Numbered from the stretch's first letter, positions 21,760 to 36,429 are shown. The stretch: 64,000 nucleotides of DNA from Prunus persica (GCF_000346465.2 NC_034009.1:4983269-5047268), one strand, 5' to 3'. Numbers and translations: made by a program. Notes: generated by a model from the sequence alone, not told the origin.

Positions 21760-24700
21760 GGCCAACGCCTTTGAGGATGCTCCTATCTGTCTAATCATTC
21801 TCAAGCCTAATGTCACGTTGAAGAGGCAAACTTCCTTCAAGGGCACATTTTAAATTTTTCTATAATGCGAATTAATTGGAGAGCGTTTGGAGCTGTTATG
21901 TCGACGAATTCACGTCATTCTAATACGGAGTATATATTAATTTATAATTTTATTGAACTGTATTCTTATCAAATGAAATCCATACCAAAAATGTATACCC
22001 TTCACTTGAAGTCATCAAACTTCTTTCAAATGTTGGCAATTTCCTTGTCGTCGTCATTGAAAATTATAAAAATAAACTAAAAAAACATTTTTGTTTTCTC
22101 TTTTCCTTATTTTTTAAAAAAATCTAATTAGCGTGGAAAACGTGTTACGCGGGAAGACGTGATGTGCACTGTCAGGGGCGCGTGGAGGAGAGAGCTGTCG
22201 TGGCTTTAATGAGGTCAGTAGAGAGAGAGCGAGTAAGTCGAGTGGTACAAAATTGACACATAGACTGACATAAGGCAGTGTTTTTATTTACGTAATTTGC
22301 CACTTTTGTAGTTCTGAAATTCAACTTCAAATTTTATAATTTTAAAAATAATTTTTATAATTAAAAAAAAGCCCTTCCCTTCTATTCTATTGCGACAATG
22401 ATGAGGCAGACGAATGTTTGGGAATATGATATACACAATAATTCACGCCCTTGGTTCTTGGATTCTAAACCCTAGAGATCCAACGGTGGAAAGTTGTTGT
22501 ATCTTTTGAATTCTTGTACACATCACTTGAGCTCATCCACTCCGGATTCAAACCCTTGTGTGAAGAAAGTCAAGGCCATACATTATGAATTAGAAAAATG
22601 TTTGATGTGTGCATTATGGAGATTAATTAAGAGGATAATGTCGTTTGCTGCTGATTGTGTTTGGTTTAATTATTTGGAGAACTGGGTTCGGGTTGGATGT
22701 CTCTTCTTCTTACTCTAGAACATGCACTTTTATTGGACAATCTAGAATGTCACGTTGTGATCACTTTCAATTTTAACAAGAGGATGCCCATGAATCAATA
22801 AAACGGTCCAAATTTAATTTGGTTTAGATCTCGAGCTAATAGTAGATTAGCCGAACCAAATCAATTCATTTAGAGATTCACTTCATAATCGATTGAGCGA
22901 ATATTGTATATACCAAGGAATAGATAGAGAAATTTTGAAAGAGAGTTGTTTGGTGAATGCAAAATGTTTGTTGAATTTAAACACACTTATAATGGGAATT
23001 GATCACCCACGAGCGATTAATTTTAGCACAACTCAACTAAATCGGTATGTAATATATGATAGGTTCATATTTATCTAATTGTGTGTCAATATAAATTATC
23101 ATAGTTCCTTTTATCATTAAAATATGAATTCATTGGTAAGAATCAAAGAAAAAATTCGATAACCAACTAACTATTAATCGAGTGGTATTTCTCCCTTTTT
23201 TAAAAAGAGGTCTCATTACACAAGCTAGAAAAACATTACAGAACCCGAATCTACAAATTGAAGTAAGCCCTTTATGGATGGACCAAAAGAAAAGAAGTAA
23301 ACCCTAGGCTATATGATTTCACCAAAGAAAAAAACAAAGTAACCCTATATGAGGACAAAAATGATGACTAGTTACTGCCTCTGCTGCCACTGCAGAGACT
23401 GGAGTACGTGCTGCCCAAATCAACAAAACCCTAGTAAAGGTGAAAACCCTAAACCCTAAAAACACTCACACTCACAAATTTCATAAACCCTAGATCTAAT
23501 CTCAAATCGCAAGAAAAAGTAAAAAGCTCCAAAGTCCAAAATCTGCGCCAAACCAAAATGATCAGGAGTCTCTCAGATGAAACATTAAAAAGGAAAATAA
23601 AATAAACGAGCAATTTTAAGAAAACCTCCCAGAATTCTGTGATGTTATGATTCTGCCAGATTTCAACCCCCCTAAAGAAAACCAACTCAGTTGTACGTTG
23701 TATGGCAGCTGGCTTGGCAGCAGAACACCAGTTGGCACTATCTACCCAGATTTATTATTTACATGGGCCCATGTGGGCCTCAAACTTAAATAATTTAAAA
23801 CTTGTGACTTTTTTTTATAGTAAAAATTGTAGTCTAAATTATCAAAAAAATTTACCTATAATGGAAATAAGATTGTTTTTCTATTTCCAACCAATAATAC
23901 AATGACATGTGAAAAAATTTATTTTATGTGTTATTACATTATTGGTCAAGGATAGCAAAAAGTGATATTCTCATTACATGAGAGTTTCTCTTAGATAAGA
24001 TTTCTCACACACACGCACAACTATGATGCCTTAAAGATTAGAACTTGAGACCTTTAATGTGCAAGTCAATACCATTTTTAATTGAGCAAGACCTTATTAG
24101 CAAAATTATGACTAATTTATTAATTAACTATATATATGTAAATGTGGATAAAGTCAGTTCACCAATCTTCTCATTCTTTTCACGAGTTGGATCTCCCTTC
24201 CACACTCGCATAGGCGCACTTAGCTGTGTAAATGATTAGTATTTGGATAGATTAATAGCACTAGTACTATTTTCTTCCTCGTAAGTGGCAGTATATTTTT
24301 TTATTAATATTTTTTGACTAATCCGAAGGTCTTGGATTATTTTGCCCCACAACAGAGACGCCCATAACACGGTTTCTAACTTTCTACAATGTAAAAGTAC
24401 AGAGCAAAAGATTTTTTTTATTTTTATTTATTTTTAAACGACTATTGCACACACGAGGGCATATATTCCGTATCCTAATAACGCGTTCATGTGCTGCTTT
24501 TGATTAATTAATCCTCAATTATTATGATTAATTATGCCCTAATTATATCTTTTTGTCTAACCACTACATTATAATATTATTATATTCTTCATTATTATAT
24601 AATCCCCAATTGGGGTTTTGATAATTTTAATTAAATCGAATTTTGACGTATGAATGATGGAACATTCCCCTGTAAGCCCATGGTTGTGGTTGATCAGATC

Positions 24701-27585
24701 ATGATCTTATTAGATTATTATTTATGCAAGAATTAAAGATTATAAAAAATTAAAAATTAAAGTTTTCAAAAACACATGTTCCTGGAATCTGGGGTTTTGT
24801 GTTTGTTTATATTTGGTATGGGGTGGCCCTCCCCAAGGGGCAATAACCTAATTTCAACGATATCTTTCTTGCACTTTGCTTGGTTGAATTTTATTTACAA
24901 ATGAAATTATAAACAAAACAACATAAATAAATGAATATAACATAAAAACAAAGGCGGACTTTGAGCAACCGACTAGCCTTTGGTCTAGTGATATTTATTT
25001 TCAGTTGATTGAAGGAGGTCTCATGTTCGACTCATTAATTTTGAGTATATTGATCAATTATAAAAGTATCTTGTTGTTTGTCGAAGAAATAGACGTGGAA
25101 CATGATTTCTTATTTCTTTCCTTTCCGCCTCTTTATTTTTCCCTCTCTTTTTGGTGTTGTTCCCGCCATTTTTGGATAGAAAGAAAAAACAGCAAAATCC
25201 GCCTGAGATCATGAAATGCTTAAGATCTGCAATGGTAATGAAATTGTATATATACCCTTTATTTTATATTATTAGAAGATTTTTTTGTTTTTTTGTTAAT
25301 CATGTATAAACAATATGAAAATGTTACACCACCTTAGTACTTAAACAATTTTAATAATAGATTTAAAACAAAGGATAATAGAGCCATTGAGGTTAGCTCA
25401 AGTGGTAAAGGATGGTGGGGTAATGAGCGAAGATTAAGATATGTCAAGAGTTTTATTTCTTCCAGTACAACAAAGCAAAACGAAAGTCAACAGGTAGTTA
25501 CGTATTAACAAAAACTTGTTTTAATTGTAGATCATATTCGAACGACTGCTTCAAATACAATATCATGAAATTAAGTGAAAAACTCCACATAAAATGTAAG
25601 AACTTTCCCATTTGAACCTAACATCTCCTTAAATTAAAAGTGTATGCTCCCACATTAGCCATGCTATATGTCTCTCTCTCATACTCTAGTTCTTTTTTTT
25701 ACTTTAATAACTTTCATCACATTACACACGCAACATAAATGTACGATACATCTTAACATAAAGTCATGGATGTATATACTAAGCCAGACAATAGGAAAGG
25801 TAACTCTATATGGTCACAAGCCTTCCAAAATAGAACTTGAGAGAAGTAAATTCATATGTGCACATGCACACGTGAATGTGTTTAGTTTGCGTAATTAAGT
25901 AACTAATCAAGTGCATACATATAGTTAATTTGATTGACGATGGAAGATGATGAACCATTAATTATATGGGCCCAAACCAAAAACTCATCATGCATGTGAA
26001 ATTCCCTGATGGGTCTACATCTACTGATCATAATTTTGTATCTTATTTTGTGGAGAAATTTCAAAATGACCCCAACCAAACTATTGCATAGATGTACACG
26101 GACAGGGAACATCCAAATAGGATATTTTGGGTTATATATGGACCATATGGTTGACTCATAAGTTAATTTTGGGTCCTCTATTTGACTCATCTCCCTTGGG
26201 GTAATTTTTTTTTGACTATGCCATTCATGCTCTCTAGAGTCAAAATTCAAATTAAGTTCATGTTTGACTCTTTTCTGTCGGTTATACATTCTTATGTAGA
26301 ATAGTTATTTCTGCAACCGAGGTCAATTGTTTAGGAATATTATGGACAATCGGCCAAGAAAATATTTCTAACATATAAAATAAAATACGTATCTTTACCT
26401 TTTTTCTGATTTGATTTGATGATTAATCTGGTTTTCCGTAACATTGAAGTGAAGTTATTCATTTGAAAAAGGAATAAAACGAGTTTTTTCCCCACAAAAG
26501 TGGAAGCAAAAACTGTAAAAGGCGTCTCAAAATAGGTCATGCATGTGAGCAGACTCTAGTTGACCTTATCTGGATTCACCAGTCAGGAGACTGATGACAG
26601 GACCTGAAAAAACAAAAATTATAATAATAAATTTAAATATATTTTTAGCTGTTTTAAAAAGAAACAAAGGGCCACAAATGACATGAGGCTCCAAATTGTC
26701 CAACAAATCAAACAGCTGGAGCCCATCTCAACCATTTTTGGAATTATTTATTTCATGGAAAACGACTTCTGAAAGAGCTTGAACAAATTTTTTTTATTTT
26801 TTATTTTTTATTTAATTTAAAAAAAGGATATTATTATTATGCAGTCTTTAATTTCGAATAGGAAGATTCAAAAGGTCACCGGCACGAAGAAAATTTTCTA
26901 GAGAGGAGCCAACCATAATGTGCCACATTTCTAGACTCTTCGTTAAATTATTGGTTCAACTTTTTTCTTTTTCAGAAAATTAAAAAAAAAAACTTTTCAA
27001 AAGCATGATGGCTGTGAATTGAATGATGCCATTTGCGGAAAGGTTATGCACTAATCAACGCCTCTCCATGTCAAGTTACAATCTATTAGCTTTGATGAAA
27101 CTTGTCTTGGATTCTTTCTAGTTGCACAAAATATGTAAAGATTTCATAAGTGTTGCCGTATTAATTTGTTTAGTCGATAGAGTAGATTATTGTTAAAACG
27201 TAATTTATAATTGACAGTCAAATAACATAGCATGTCGCATGTCTGATGAGAGCACATTGCCCAATTTTTCTACATTTTATTTCGTTTCATGATTCTCTTT
27301 TCTTATTTTGTTGAAAGAATAATGCTTATGGGCCCATTTGTACTTTATTTGGGCCCAAGCAAAAATAATTTCGAAAGCGGAACACATCAACAGTACCACC
27401 CCTTGCAAATAAGCAGAAGCACAATTCGTTTAATTAAAACCTACACTGCATAAGCTTTTGCGGTTACCTCGAGTGGCGAGAGAGGGTAGAGAGGGGTTAA
27501 AACTAGGATAGGTTAAGTGTTTGATCCATTCTAATGTAACGAGAAAAGAAAACGTACAATGCATTGATTAAGGAAACTTAGCAGG
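21760..27585. other. Gene-poor spacer
   Basis: AT-rich sequence without a convincing gene. A reverse SINE-like copy is at about 24005-24110 (TTCTCACACACACGCACAACTA, box-B-like GAACTTGAGACC). Possible SINE-like traces occur near 24965-25035 and 25390-25440. A short telomere-box-like run (CCCTAAACCCTAAA) is at about 23447-23460. The frames at 23449-23685 and 25903-26289 show no recognisable domain. Confidence 0.4.
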
Positions 27586-30500
27586 TCAAGACTCGCTGGG
27601 AAGAACATTGAAGAAATGATAGACTTCTTCTTCATCAATTACACCTACCTCTGTTGAGCAAAGTAAGCAGCAGACTTGCTTGAAGGTTTGGTTACCTGCA
27701 GGAATTGCTTTGCTCTCAGAAGATTCTCTCCCTAGTTTGCCCTTTCTAGGTCTTCCTTCTTTTTGATGGAACATTTGATCACTTCCAGTCTTGCAGTTAA
27801 CAACAAACACTGCTCTGTATTGGGTCACATACTTTTCATGCCTGCAAGAAATCAAGCTCAGATATAACCGAAAAAGAAGAAGAAATCAAGCTCAGATACC
27901 ATTTAAAGATATACATGATTACATCATGAGTACATCTCACCCATAACAAAAAAATTTAAGTCACCATTGGAAACAAAACATTCTGCAGCTACCGAATGCA
28001 AATACATAGAAGTTTAGTATGCCTCCAATTGCGTGAATTGGGAAGATGATTTCACAAGCCCCTCTGCTAGTTGTACAATTACTTATTTTTTTATTTTTTG
28101 ACATTGAAAAATGCTTGTATGTATACATAAATTTACTTTTTCATCCCTAATTTTACTACAACTACATGCCAACTTTATCACTACCACAACATGATCACAA
28201 CTTTTGGTATCATAATTAACTATCACCTCATAGTAATTCAAAAACCACTAAAATAATCTAATTATTGCCTGCCTCCATCAGCTTTACATAAGCACCTCAA
28301 TACGTATAAGGAAATTAATACCAGCCTACTCAGTTCTGCACCTCAATACGTATAAGGAAATTAATACTAGCCTACTCAGTTCTACTACTACAAGAAACTT
28401 GATAACACCGTACACGTTACCCGCTCTTGGAAAATTGTTAGTTAAGTCCAAATTTCTGAAACAAGACAATGGGACTATTTTTTGCTCAAAATATCAATCC
28501 TCTCTATAAAAACGATACCAAAACTCCATCCATCCATATGGAAAAGGATTCTTTTTCAGAAACATACACATCGTCACTATGAAGAATTATGACTATGCAT
28601 GCTTCTTAACTTGGAGATAAAGTTTGTGCTGATTTGAGTTGCACCCCAAGATCAGTTTATGGTTCACAAGGTAAAAGGCACCGAATGTTCTAAAGGAGAT
28701 TAGAGGAACTTAGCTCCTATAGAAATTTTCTTTTTAAAATGTAAGACTGCAACAACCTAAACTTTCATAAGCAGTTCAGAGCAGACTAACAAAACCTTAA
28801 CCAGAATGGGGAGATTACAAAACCCTGATTAGACTGGACAGAATGCTGCAAATTAAACTGTGACAGCTACTCAAAAGTTCATTAGCTGGTCTGGCTTTCA
28901 TTCTAAGTGCCTTTAGGGGCTTGCTTTTCTCTTTTGTTATAAAGAAAGAAAACACAAATCACCAAAAGAAAATATAATTTTGTAGCGGAATTTTCAGCAA
29001 GATAGCTGTTATAAAAGGGTTTAAGTAGTCATTCACATATTCCCCCTCCAAATTGTTAAACTGAGCTTGTTTTCTTAGCTATCCCCATGTTTGGTTTGCT
29101 TTCAACTAGAGAAAATAGAGAAAAGAAGAAAATTTGAAATATTTTATTGTGAACAAAAGGAGAATAAAGAGAAGAAATTCATTTTGGTAACTAATACCTA
29201 TGAGCCCACTTTCCCTTCAAATTTTACGTATCTTGCAGAGAAAGTTTGAGAAGAAAACCTAGAATATTTTCTGTACTCAAGAAAAATAAAATTCATTCTC
29301 ATTGATAACCAGCCAATGGCAAGTCAGAGAAATTAATTATATTTTTTTTCCTTTCTCCTGGTAATGCAAACTAGTGTAACTTCTACCCCTGATACCTTTC
29401 CTACTCTTATTGTCCACTTTGTTAATTATCAAACTAAATCATAACTTACCTAGGATCCTACGAACTCATATGAAAAGTGCTTTTTAAAGCCTAAAATACC
29501 AGTACAAGATTGAGAGTGTACTGTAAAAACATTATATCCCATCAAGGATCCATTCCAACCAATGCTACACTCAGGAATCAGACTTACGCAAAGAGATATG
29601 AAAAATAAAAGGAGACAGAGCATTCGAGCCTTCCTAACTACAGCAGCAAGAAAAGGAAAAGGCAAGCCATAAAGACGCTTTTAGGGATGGGAATGGATGA
29701 TACCACTAACCATGCTGACATTCTTATTAAAAAGTACTGACATTCATATCCAATGCATATACAGTATACCTTTGACACTCCAGGCATAGTGTGGTGAAAC
29801 AAGATGGACAACTAAGCACAGCATCAGAAGTACGACCTTTCCTTTTCGTTTGAACCCACAACTCATCTTTGTCATCAATATCTGAATCATAGAACTCGGG
29901 TTTGACGGAGTAGTCTATTTCATCGTCATCAGAAACTGAAATACACAACATATCAACATGGGTTACATTCAAAACTTCAAAGAATTACTCCATTGCTATA
30001 TAACAGTACTTAGCTGGAGCTTCAAATATCTACAAGCAATGCCGGACAAAAGAAATGATTTTCAATTGCAACTTAACACAAGACATCCTTTCTCATTTGA
30101 TTGTACATGTCGAATATACCAAGTAAAATGGATACCATTCATTGCCAATATGAAATTCATTCCAATAAATTGAATACAAGGAGAATACAACCTATTAAAC
30201 AGTCCCAAGACTGATACTTATGACGTTTACAAAAAAACTTTACTTTTGCTCTGAGTACAATTAATATAAGGGTTTTAATACAATAATATACCTTAGCATT
30301 CAAAAAGCTTACAAAATTTGAACAACAAACAATCACACTGACAGTATTCTAAGTTATTTAATCGAATATAGAAATCACAACATATTAGCCCCAAATAAAA
30401 TAATATGAAAACAAAGAAATCAAGAAATCCCTGTCTGGGTTCTGTTTGGTTGGTGAGAAAACATGGAAAGGGAAAGGAAAGCGCGAGCAGAATGGAGGGA

Positions 30501-30666
30501 AAATAAGACGAGGAGAAAGGAGATGAAGAGAATTACCAGTTTTCTGAGAATTGGTTGGAGAGCCCACGGGGGGGTCTCTCTTGTCATCTCCATCTACTTC
30601 CATCTTCGTCTCTGCTCTGTTCTCACTTTCTTTCTTTGTATCTGCTGGGTTTAAGTCGGACTTCAT
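27586..30666 (-). CDS. E2F-associated phosphoprotein (EAPP)-like, exons 30537-30666, 29770-29935, 27586-27841
   Basis: The three exons join in phase to 183 aa. Exon 1 gives an acidic, Ser/Lys-rich start (MKSDLNPADTKKESE). Exon 2 has FYDSDIDDKDELWVQTKRKG followed by CPSCFTTLCLECQR. Exon 3 starts HEKYVTQYRAVFVVNC and ends STEVGVIDEEEVYHFFNVLP. The D-E-L-W-V block, two CxxC pairs and the VYHFFNVLPSES tail are the EAPP signature. In animals EAPP is a nuclear phosphoprotein that binds E2F; its plant role is, to my knowledge, uncharacterised. The start is the first ATG in exon 1. Intron 2 is 1.9 kb and holds a tandem duplication. Donors and acceptors are GT/AG. Confidence 0.88.
28293..28384. repeat. 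46-bp tandem duplication in EAPP intron 2
   Basis: The segment starting CACCTCAATACGTATAAGG occurs at 28293 and 28339 with near identity (one C/T change seen). No function is suggested. Confidence 0.85.
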
Positions 30667-32208
30667 TCGTATGGGGCTCTTCTCAAGTCTGTTCGGTGCT
30701 TCTTTATTTATTTATTTTTGTTCATTGATGACGGTTTGGGTTGCGTCGTGAATAAAGGTGACTCGGTCTGAATTTAAACAAAAATCACTTTGTTTAGAAT
30801 GAATGGTTGTTTTGGTTCAATTTTTTTTTTTTAAAAAAATCACTTTTAAACGAAAAACCTCACGGGTGTTAGCGTAAAAAACTTTTAAATAAAAAGATCA
30901 ATAGATTTAAAGTTTCATCTAACTTCAAATTTAGCATCTTGTTTAGACTTTGATTTTTTTCGCCTATGGGCTTTTAAAGATGGCGGAAACTGGAGAAAGA
31001 AGAATCCTTTGGGCCTGTAAAGACTTTCAAACCCATACGAGTGGTTTGAATGACGGAAGAAGCCGAACCTTTCAAAGGGAAAGTTTGCCTCACCAAGAAA
31101 GCAAACAAAAGAAAGCTCGCTTTACATTTTGAAAGAGACAAGCTAACCACATAAATAGACCGAGAAATTGTTTGCCTCATCGAGGAAGCAAGCAGTAAGA
31201 GCCAGAATCTTACTTCCTCACTGAGAGAGCAAGGTCCAGAGACCAAGCTCATGTCAGAGTTCCACCACCCAAGCTATCAGAAAGCAGTCGAAGGTCACCT
31301 TTTCCATTGTTCAAATTGATCAATTGCGAGTGAAAATGTAAGATGAAAGTTATGAGGATTGATTGGACGTTTGTGAGAGCACGACCATAATTATTGTCTT
31401 GGCTAAAAGTAATACAAAGTCTATAAATAGCAGAAAGATTGATGAAACGAGGGTCTAACACCAATCAAACAAATCAAGCTCAATGACTGCTCAAATGCAC
31501 ATTTTACTCTTTTATCCTGTAGTTCATAGTTTTTAATCTTTGATCGTTCATTCAATATATTAACAAGTTCTTAAGATACCCACATTTCTTAAGTTATTTC
31601 TTGAGCACCACTCCATCCATCCAGATTTCTTGGGATGCCTGCATTTCTTAAGCTGTCTGAAACTATTGAGCTATCGAGCCTAGTGCCACCACCAAGCTAC
31701 CGAGCTCAATGATCGAGGCCCAGAACCTTATTGTCAATAATCTATTCCTATCTCGGTCAAAATCGTTCGTAAAGAAGTTCCATCCACATCGCCAAGCATC
31801 ACTCACTTGTACCCGCGACCATTTCTGACTGTGATACTGGCACGCCACACACATTCACACCAAGAAGGATGTCTTTGTTATTAAGTTCGCTCGGCCCGCT
31901 CGATTATTTTATTTTAAAATAAAGAATTGTTTTTCACTATAATTTCTCTCATTTAAAAAATTTGACTTACAAATGAGTATGAACTTGAAAGTGACTTTAT
32001 AATTTGGAGGTTTATGTAGTTAACCCTATTAATTATAAAAGAGGACAGATGATAAAATTGAGCACAACTTATGATATACAACAGATTTGGTATTGCGTGG
32101 CCAATAGGCTTCCACGCCAAGTGAGCATTGCATTTTCGTTCACTCAAAAACTCAAAAGACTCATCAAAATGCTTGCTTTTCCTCTCTCCCTCTATCTCAT
32201 TACAAAAC
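30667..32208. other. Divergent EAPP/thioredoxin spacer, possible LTR relic
   Basis: EAPP (-) and thioredoxin x (+) are transcribed away from each other. 31010-31870 contains repeated TTTGCCTCA..AAGCAA segments, a TATA-like TATAAATAG (31420-31428) and a long non-coding stretch resembling a degenerate LTR, but no clear ends were found. The region next to each gene should hold its promoter. Confidence 0.35.
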
Positions 32209-33663
32209 ATGGACACCATCGTCTCCAATTCCGCATTACTATTCATACCACCACTCCCTCCAGTCCGTACAGTTGCTTCAAACTCTTACTCGCCAACCAC
32301 CTCTGCTCTCGCGCTCTCGTCGAAGAAGCTCTTCTCCGGCTTCTTCTACAGCTCTGGAAGCCAGAGAAGGCAACTGGGTCTTCGTAATTCTTCTTTTTCT
32401 GCTCGTACGGTTCCTAAGTTTACAGTTGCTTCCGGTGGTGGTATTCAGCAAATTAACGAAACCCAGTTCCAGGATACCGTTCTGAACTCGGACCGTCCGG
32501 TTCTCGTCGAGTTCGTCGCCAATTGGTGTGGTCCTTGCCGCTTAATCTCTCCTGCTATGGAATGGGTCGCTCAGGTTCCTCTCTCTCTCTTTCTCTGTGT
32601 CTATTCTATGTATCTATACATTACATGGGATTTTATTTATTTATTTGATAACCGGAACCTATACATATATGTGTTTCTATTTACTATTGTTGCCTTTTTG
32701 GAGCATGTTCATTGTTTCTAAGCAGTGGCCTTTGAAGGGAAATTATGAAAATGGGGAAAAGTTTGAGTATTTGAGAAATTGAGAATATAGAAAGAAGTAA
32801 TTACATTTATTTTGAGTTTCAAGAGAAAGAATACAAGAAAGGAATGGAATTTTGCTTAAGAAATTTAATGGGTATGATCAAAATTTGTTGAACTCTGGAA
32901 ATGGGTAATGACATATGGCATCTACACAAGTTAACATAACACAGTGTGGTTGGTTGGAGTTGGGTAGACTTTTATTGATTTGGGAAATGAGAGCTCTTGT
33001 ACTTGTTGTTTTTGTAGGAATTAGAGTTGAAGTTAAACTATCTTACCAAAAGAGAAAAAAAAGTGTAAACTATAGGCTAAAGGTCCCCTGCTTTGTTTAA
33101 GAGTCCAGAAACCCAATTTTTGTTTAATAGTTTTGGATAGCAGTTCATCTCTCTCTGTCTCTCTCCCAGATATGCTTGTTTTTACTTCTTGTTATGAACA
33201 AAAAACACACACACACACAATATTAGTATAAAAAATCTTTCCGGCATCACCCCAGTTCGAGGACTCACAGAAATGGCTCGGATGGTGCCACAATCGAAGA
33301 AATGTATGATCATTTTGAAACAAGGTTTGGAAAAATGTCTTGAAGAAATGGGAGGACAAGTTGCTTCTTTCAAATTATTTATGCTGTCAATTTGCCTTGG
33401 ATTGTTATCCAATCTATACAAATGATCTGATATATGAGTTTATTTGTTGTACTCAGGAATACAGAGACAGGTTAACAGTTGTTAAGATTGATCATGATGC
33501 AAACCCAAAACTGATTGAAGAGTACAAAGTTTATGGGTTGCCAGCTTTGATTCTCTTTACGAATGGACAGGAAGTTCCAGAAAGTAGGAGAGAAGGAGCA
33601 ATTACAAAAGTGAAGCTGAAAGAGTATGTGGATGCTTTATTGGAGTCAGTATCAGTTGCATAG
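32209..33663 (+). CDS. TRXX: Thioredoxin x, chloroplastic (exons 32209-32574, 33457-33663)
   Basis: The joined frame encodes 190 aa. Residues 1 to about 75 are Ser/Thr-rich with few acids, a chloroplast transit peptide. The thioredoxin fold follows with the active site WCGPC at residues 106-110 ([16 protein letters not shown]), then [18 protein letters not shown] and the cis-Pro loop GLPALILF (Pro151). The tail [20 protein letters not shown] is diagnostic of the x type. TRX x is a stromal disulfide reductase best known as electron donor to 2-Cys peroxiredoxins. ATG 32209 was chosen over the in-frame ATG 32128 because the transit-peptide-like sequence starts there; the choice affects only the leader. 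The single intron is 882 nt. Confidence 0.93.
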
Positions 33664-34547
33664 TTGCACTTCCATTTGGATAAGCAGAGGTGCCAATTCC
33701 ATCAGCTTCAACTTGTGTGTAATATCAATACTCCCTTCCCATTTGTTTTTATTTTTTATTTTTAGTGTATTATACTTGGCATTCAATTGTATAATTTGAG
33801 CTGTAAATTTCCGAAAATTATCATTAGACTAGCTCCGTTGATTTACTCCTCATCTGGACTGGAGTATGCTTCATGGAGCACATAAATGTAAAAGATAGTA
33901 TTTTGGTTGTCAAAATGAACACTAGAAATGTAATCAAGAAATGAAGCCAAATGTGGTGTAGAGAAAATTATAGACTAAATAGAAATAATTTATAAATGCC
34001 AGATAATGTCATAGGTATTGTTCATCACCATGGAAACAGAGTAACAGACATTATGCATGAATTACCCATTTCTTTATTTTATTTGGTTATCTTCAAAGAT
34101 CGTTTAGTAAATAAGTTTTTTATAATTACTTTGGGAGCTGTTATTGGCACTCTATAAAAGTCATTATGCAATCGTGCTTATGTTTTTATAAAGGAGGAGC
34201 AGTGCAAGATGATTTTTTTTTTCTTGGAGTGTCAATATAATATATATATTAAAAGCTATTTTTCATAAATAAAACCTAACAAGTTATCTTTTGATTTTGA
34301 TGAATGGGGAGGCAAGATTCGAGCTCGGGACGTAACATTGGGGAGAAAAAAACGACTAGACTAATAGTTAGTTGGTAACCAAAGAGGTAATTGAAGATAT
34401 ATATATTTGTCGTCATGCAATAGTACAATCGTTGATGATAATGAAAATGATAAAGGTACAAGGATAATTTATGTTTGAATAGGAAGAGGCAAATCAATAG
34501 TATAATTTTATTGGTTTTACAAGCAAGAAAATGAGTAGGACATCAAA
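33664..34547. other. Convergent spacer between TRXX and STP-A
   Basis: TRXX (+) and the first sugar transporter (-) converge here. It should contain both 3' UTRs. No further gene or clear repeat is seen. Confidence 0.5.
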
Positions 34548-36429
34548 CTATGCAGCCCTGTCTTGCCTGCCATGAGTCACAGCCTCATCAGGGATGTACT
34601 TGCCCCAAAACCAGTGTGCCTTCCAAACTCTGTTCATCTCTTCAATGGGCACGTTCTTTGTCTCAGGCAGGAAGAATGTGATGAAGATGGTCATAATGAT
34701 CACAAAGCCAGCAAAGAAGAAGAAAAGACCAAACTTCAAGTGACAAAGCATGGTGAGAAACACTTGGCCGATGAGAAAAGTGAACAACATGTTCACTGAG
34801 ACGTTGATGGCTTGTCCGGCGGATCGGATCTCCAGAGGACAGATCTCACTGGGTACTAGCCATCCCAATGGCCCCCAAGACCATGCAAAGGCTGCTACAT
34901 ATGCACATACAAAGAACAAGATCCAGTTGGCTTCACCTTTTGAAAATGATCCTTCTCCACTCACACCAAACTCCTTGCCTATCATCACTCCGACAGCAAT
35001 CTACAATGTATGTAGTGCAAGTTTAGTTAGAAATATGCCCTTTAGAAATCAAGTTTTAATTGAAAGAAATTAGTTTCATATAATTTCTTTCAATTGACCA
35101 CGTAATGAAGTACCTGACAGATGATCATTTGCACACCACCTTGAAGGAATAAGATTCTTCTTCCAAACTTATCGACTGTGAAAATGGACACTAAGGTAGC
35201 AACCACGTTAACACCGCCAGTGATGACAGAGGACATGAGGGAAGCTTCATTTCCAAAACCCAACGTCATGAAAAGAACAGGTGCGTAAAACATGATCACA
35301 TTGATGCCCGTGAGCTGCTGAAAGAATGGAATGAGAAAGCAAATGATAAGTTGAGGCCTATATCTTGGTTGTGTGATGTTCATCCATTGGTTCTCCACTC
35401 TGTTTGCAACCTCAGTAGCATTAAGAAGGTCTTGGAATTCCTCATCGACGTTGTTGGTGCCACGAATCTTTTGTAACATTTTCTTGGCCTTCTCAGGGTG
35501 ACCTCTTTCTAGGATGGAATTTGGAGTGTCAGGCAGAAACACTGCGGCAAGGGTCATCATCAAAGAAGGGACGGCTGCAAGAGCCAAAGAGATTCTCCAG
35601 CCATATCCACCCTTGATCTTCGCAGTGCCGAAGTTAACAAGACCTGCCACTAGAATGCCAATGGTGATTGCCATTTGGAACCCCATGTTGAGCGCTCCTC
35701 TAATCTTTGTTGGAGCCATTTCAGCTAGATAAACAGGAACAGACTGCGAACGACATGGTGATTACAAATTAATTAGCCAGCTAGCTCTAAAAATCGAGTA
35801 ATGCTAGACAGATCACATTAGCGAACCATATTATACGGTAGATGAAGATATGTATACCTGATTAGCAAATCCAACACCAATACCAAGCAGCAGGCGACCA
35901 ATAATTAAGAGTACAATGTTATTGGCAACACCATTTAGGACAGAGCCCATAAGAAAAACAAGGCCAGCCACAAACATGGAAATTTTTCGGCCAAATTTCC
36001 TAGTTACTGATGAAGCAAAGAAGGAGGCCACCAATGCTGCAATGTAGAGGCAAGACGTGAACAACGTGAGGAGTTGGCTATCAAATTTGCAGTACTGGTT
36101 TTGACCAGCAGACTCATTCTTCATTTTATGGTACACAGATGGGAAGAACTTGCTCAAGAACGACTCCATTGAGGTCACTCCTCCTGCATATGGAGAAAAG
36201 TTGTTTAGTACTTGTTTTAATGTAATCTCAATTCTTTTAAACATAGAGAAAAAACACAATTAATTGTTGTGTGTATGAAATGGTGTTCCAAATTACCCGA
36301 GATTCCAAGATCGTATCCGAAGAGGAGACCTCCCATGGCAGCTGCAAGACAGGTGAATACCACAAAGACAGTGACACCGCCTTCATAGCTCCTCCCTCCG
36401 TCTCCGCCAACAAAACCTCCTCCAGCCAT
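34548..36429 (-). CDS. Sugar transport protein (STP), H+/hexose symporter, copy A (exons 36297-36429, 35858-36183, 35114-35743, 34548-35000)
   Basis: Four exons join to 513 aa, the normal length for plant STPs. N-terminus MAGGGFVGG, then [18 protein letters not shown] (TM1 and the loop), YCKFD (extracellular lid region), [50 protein letters not shown] (sugar site), FGRR and [11 protein letters not shown], as in the STP9/10/11 group of the major facilitator superfamily. It would import glucose-type hexoses with protons across the plasma membrane. All exon phases match copy B exactly. It is transcribed away from copy B and is its inverted duplicate. Confidence 0.93.

Noticed and set aside
23447..23460. 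Telomere-type repeat CCCTAAACCCTAAA
   Set aside because: Only two units; telo-box motifs are common near plant genes and do not show an interstitial telomere.
23449..23685. 78-codon minus-strand frame
   Set aside because: Hydrophobic/aromatic composition from AT-rich sequence; no domain and no neighbouring exons.
34276..34497. 73-codon minus-strand frame downstream of STP-A
   Set aside because: No homology recognised; lies in the convergent 3' spacer with AT-biased codons.
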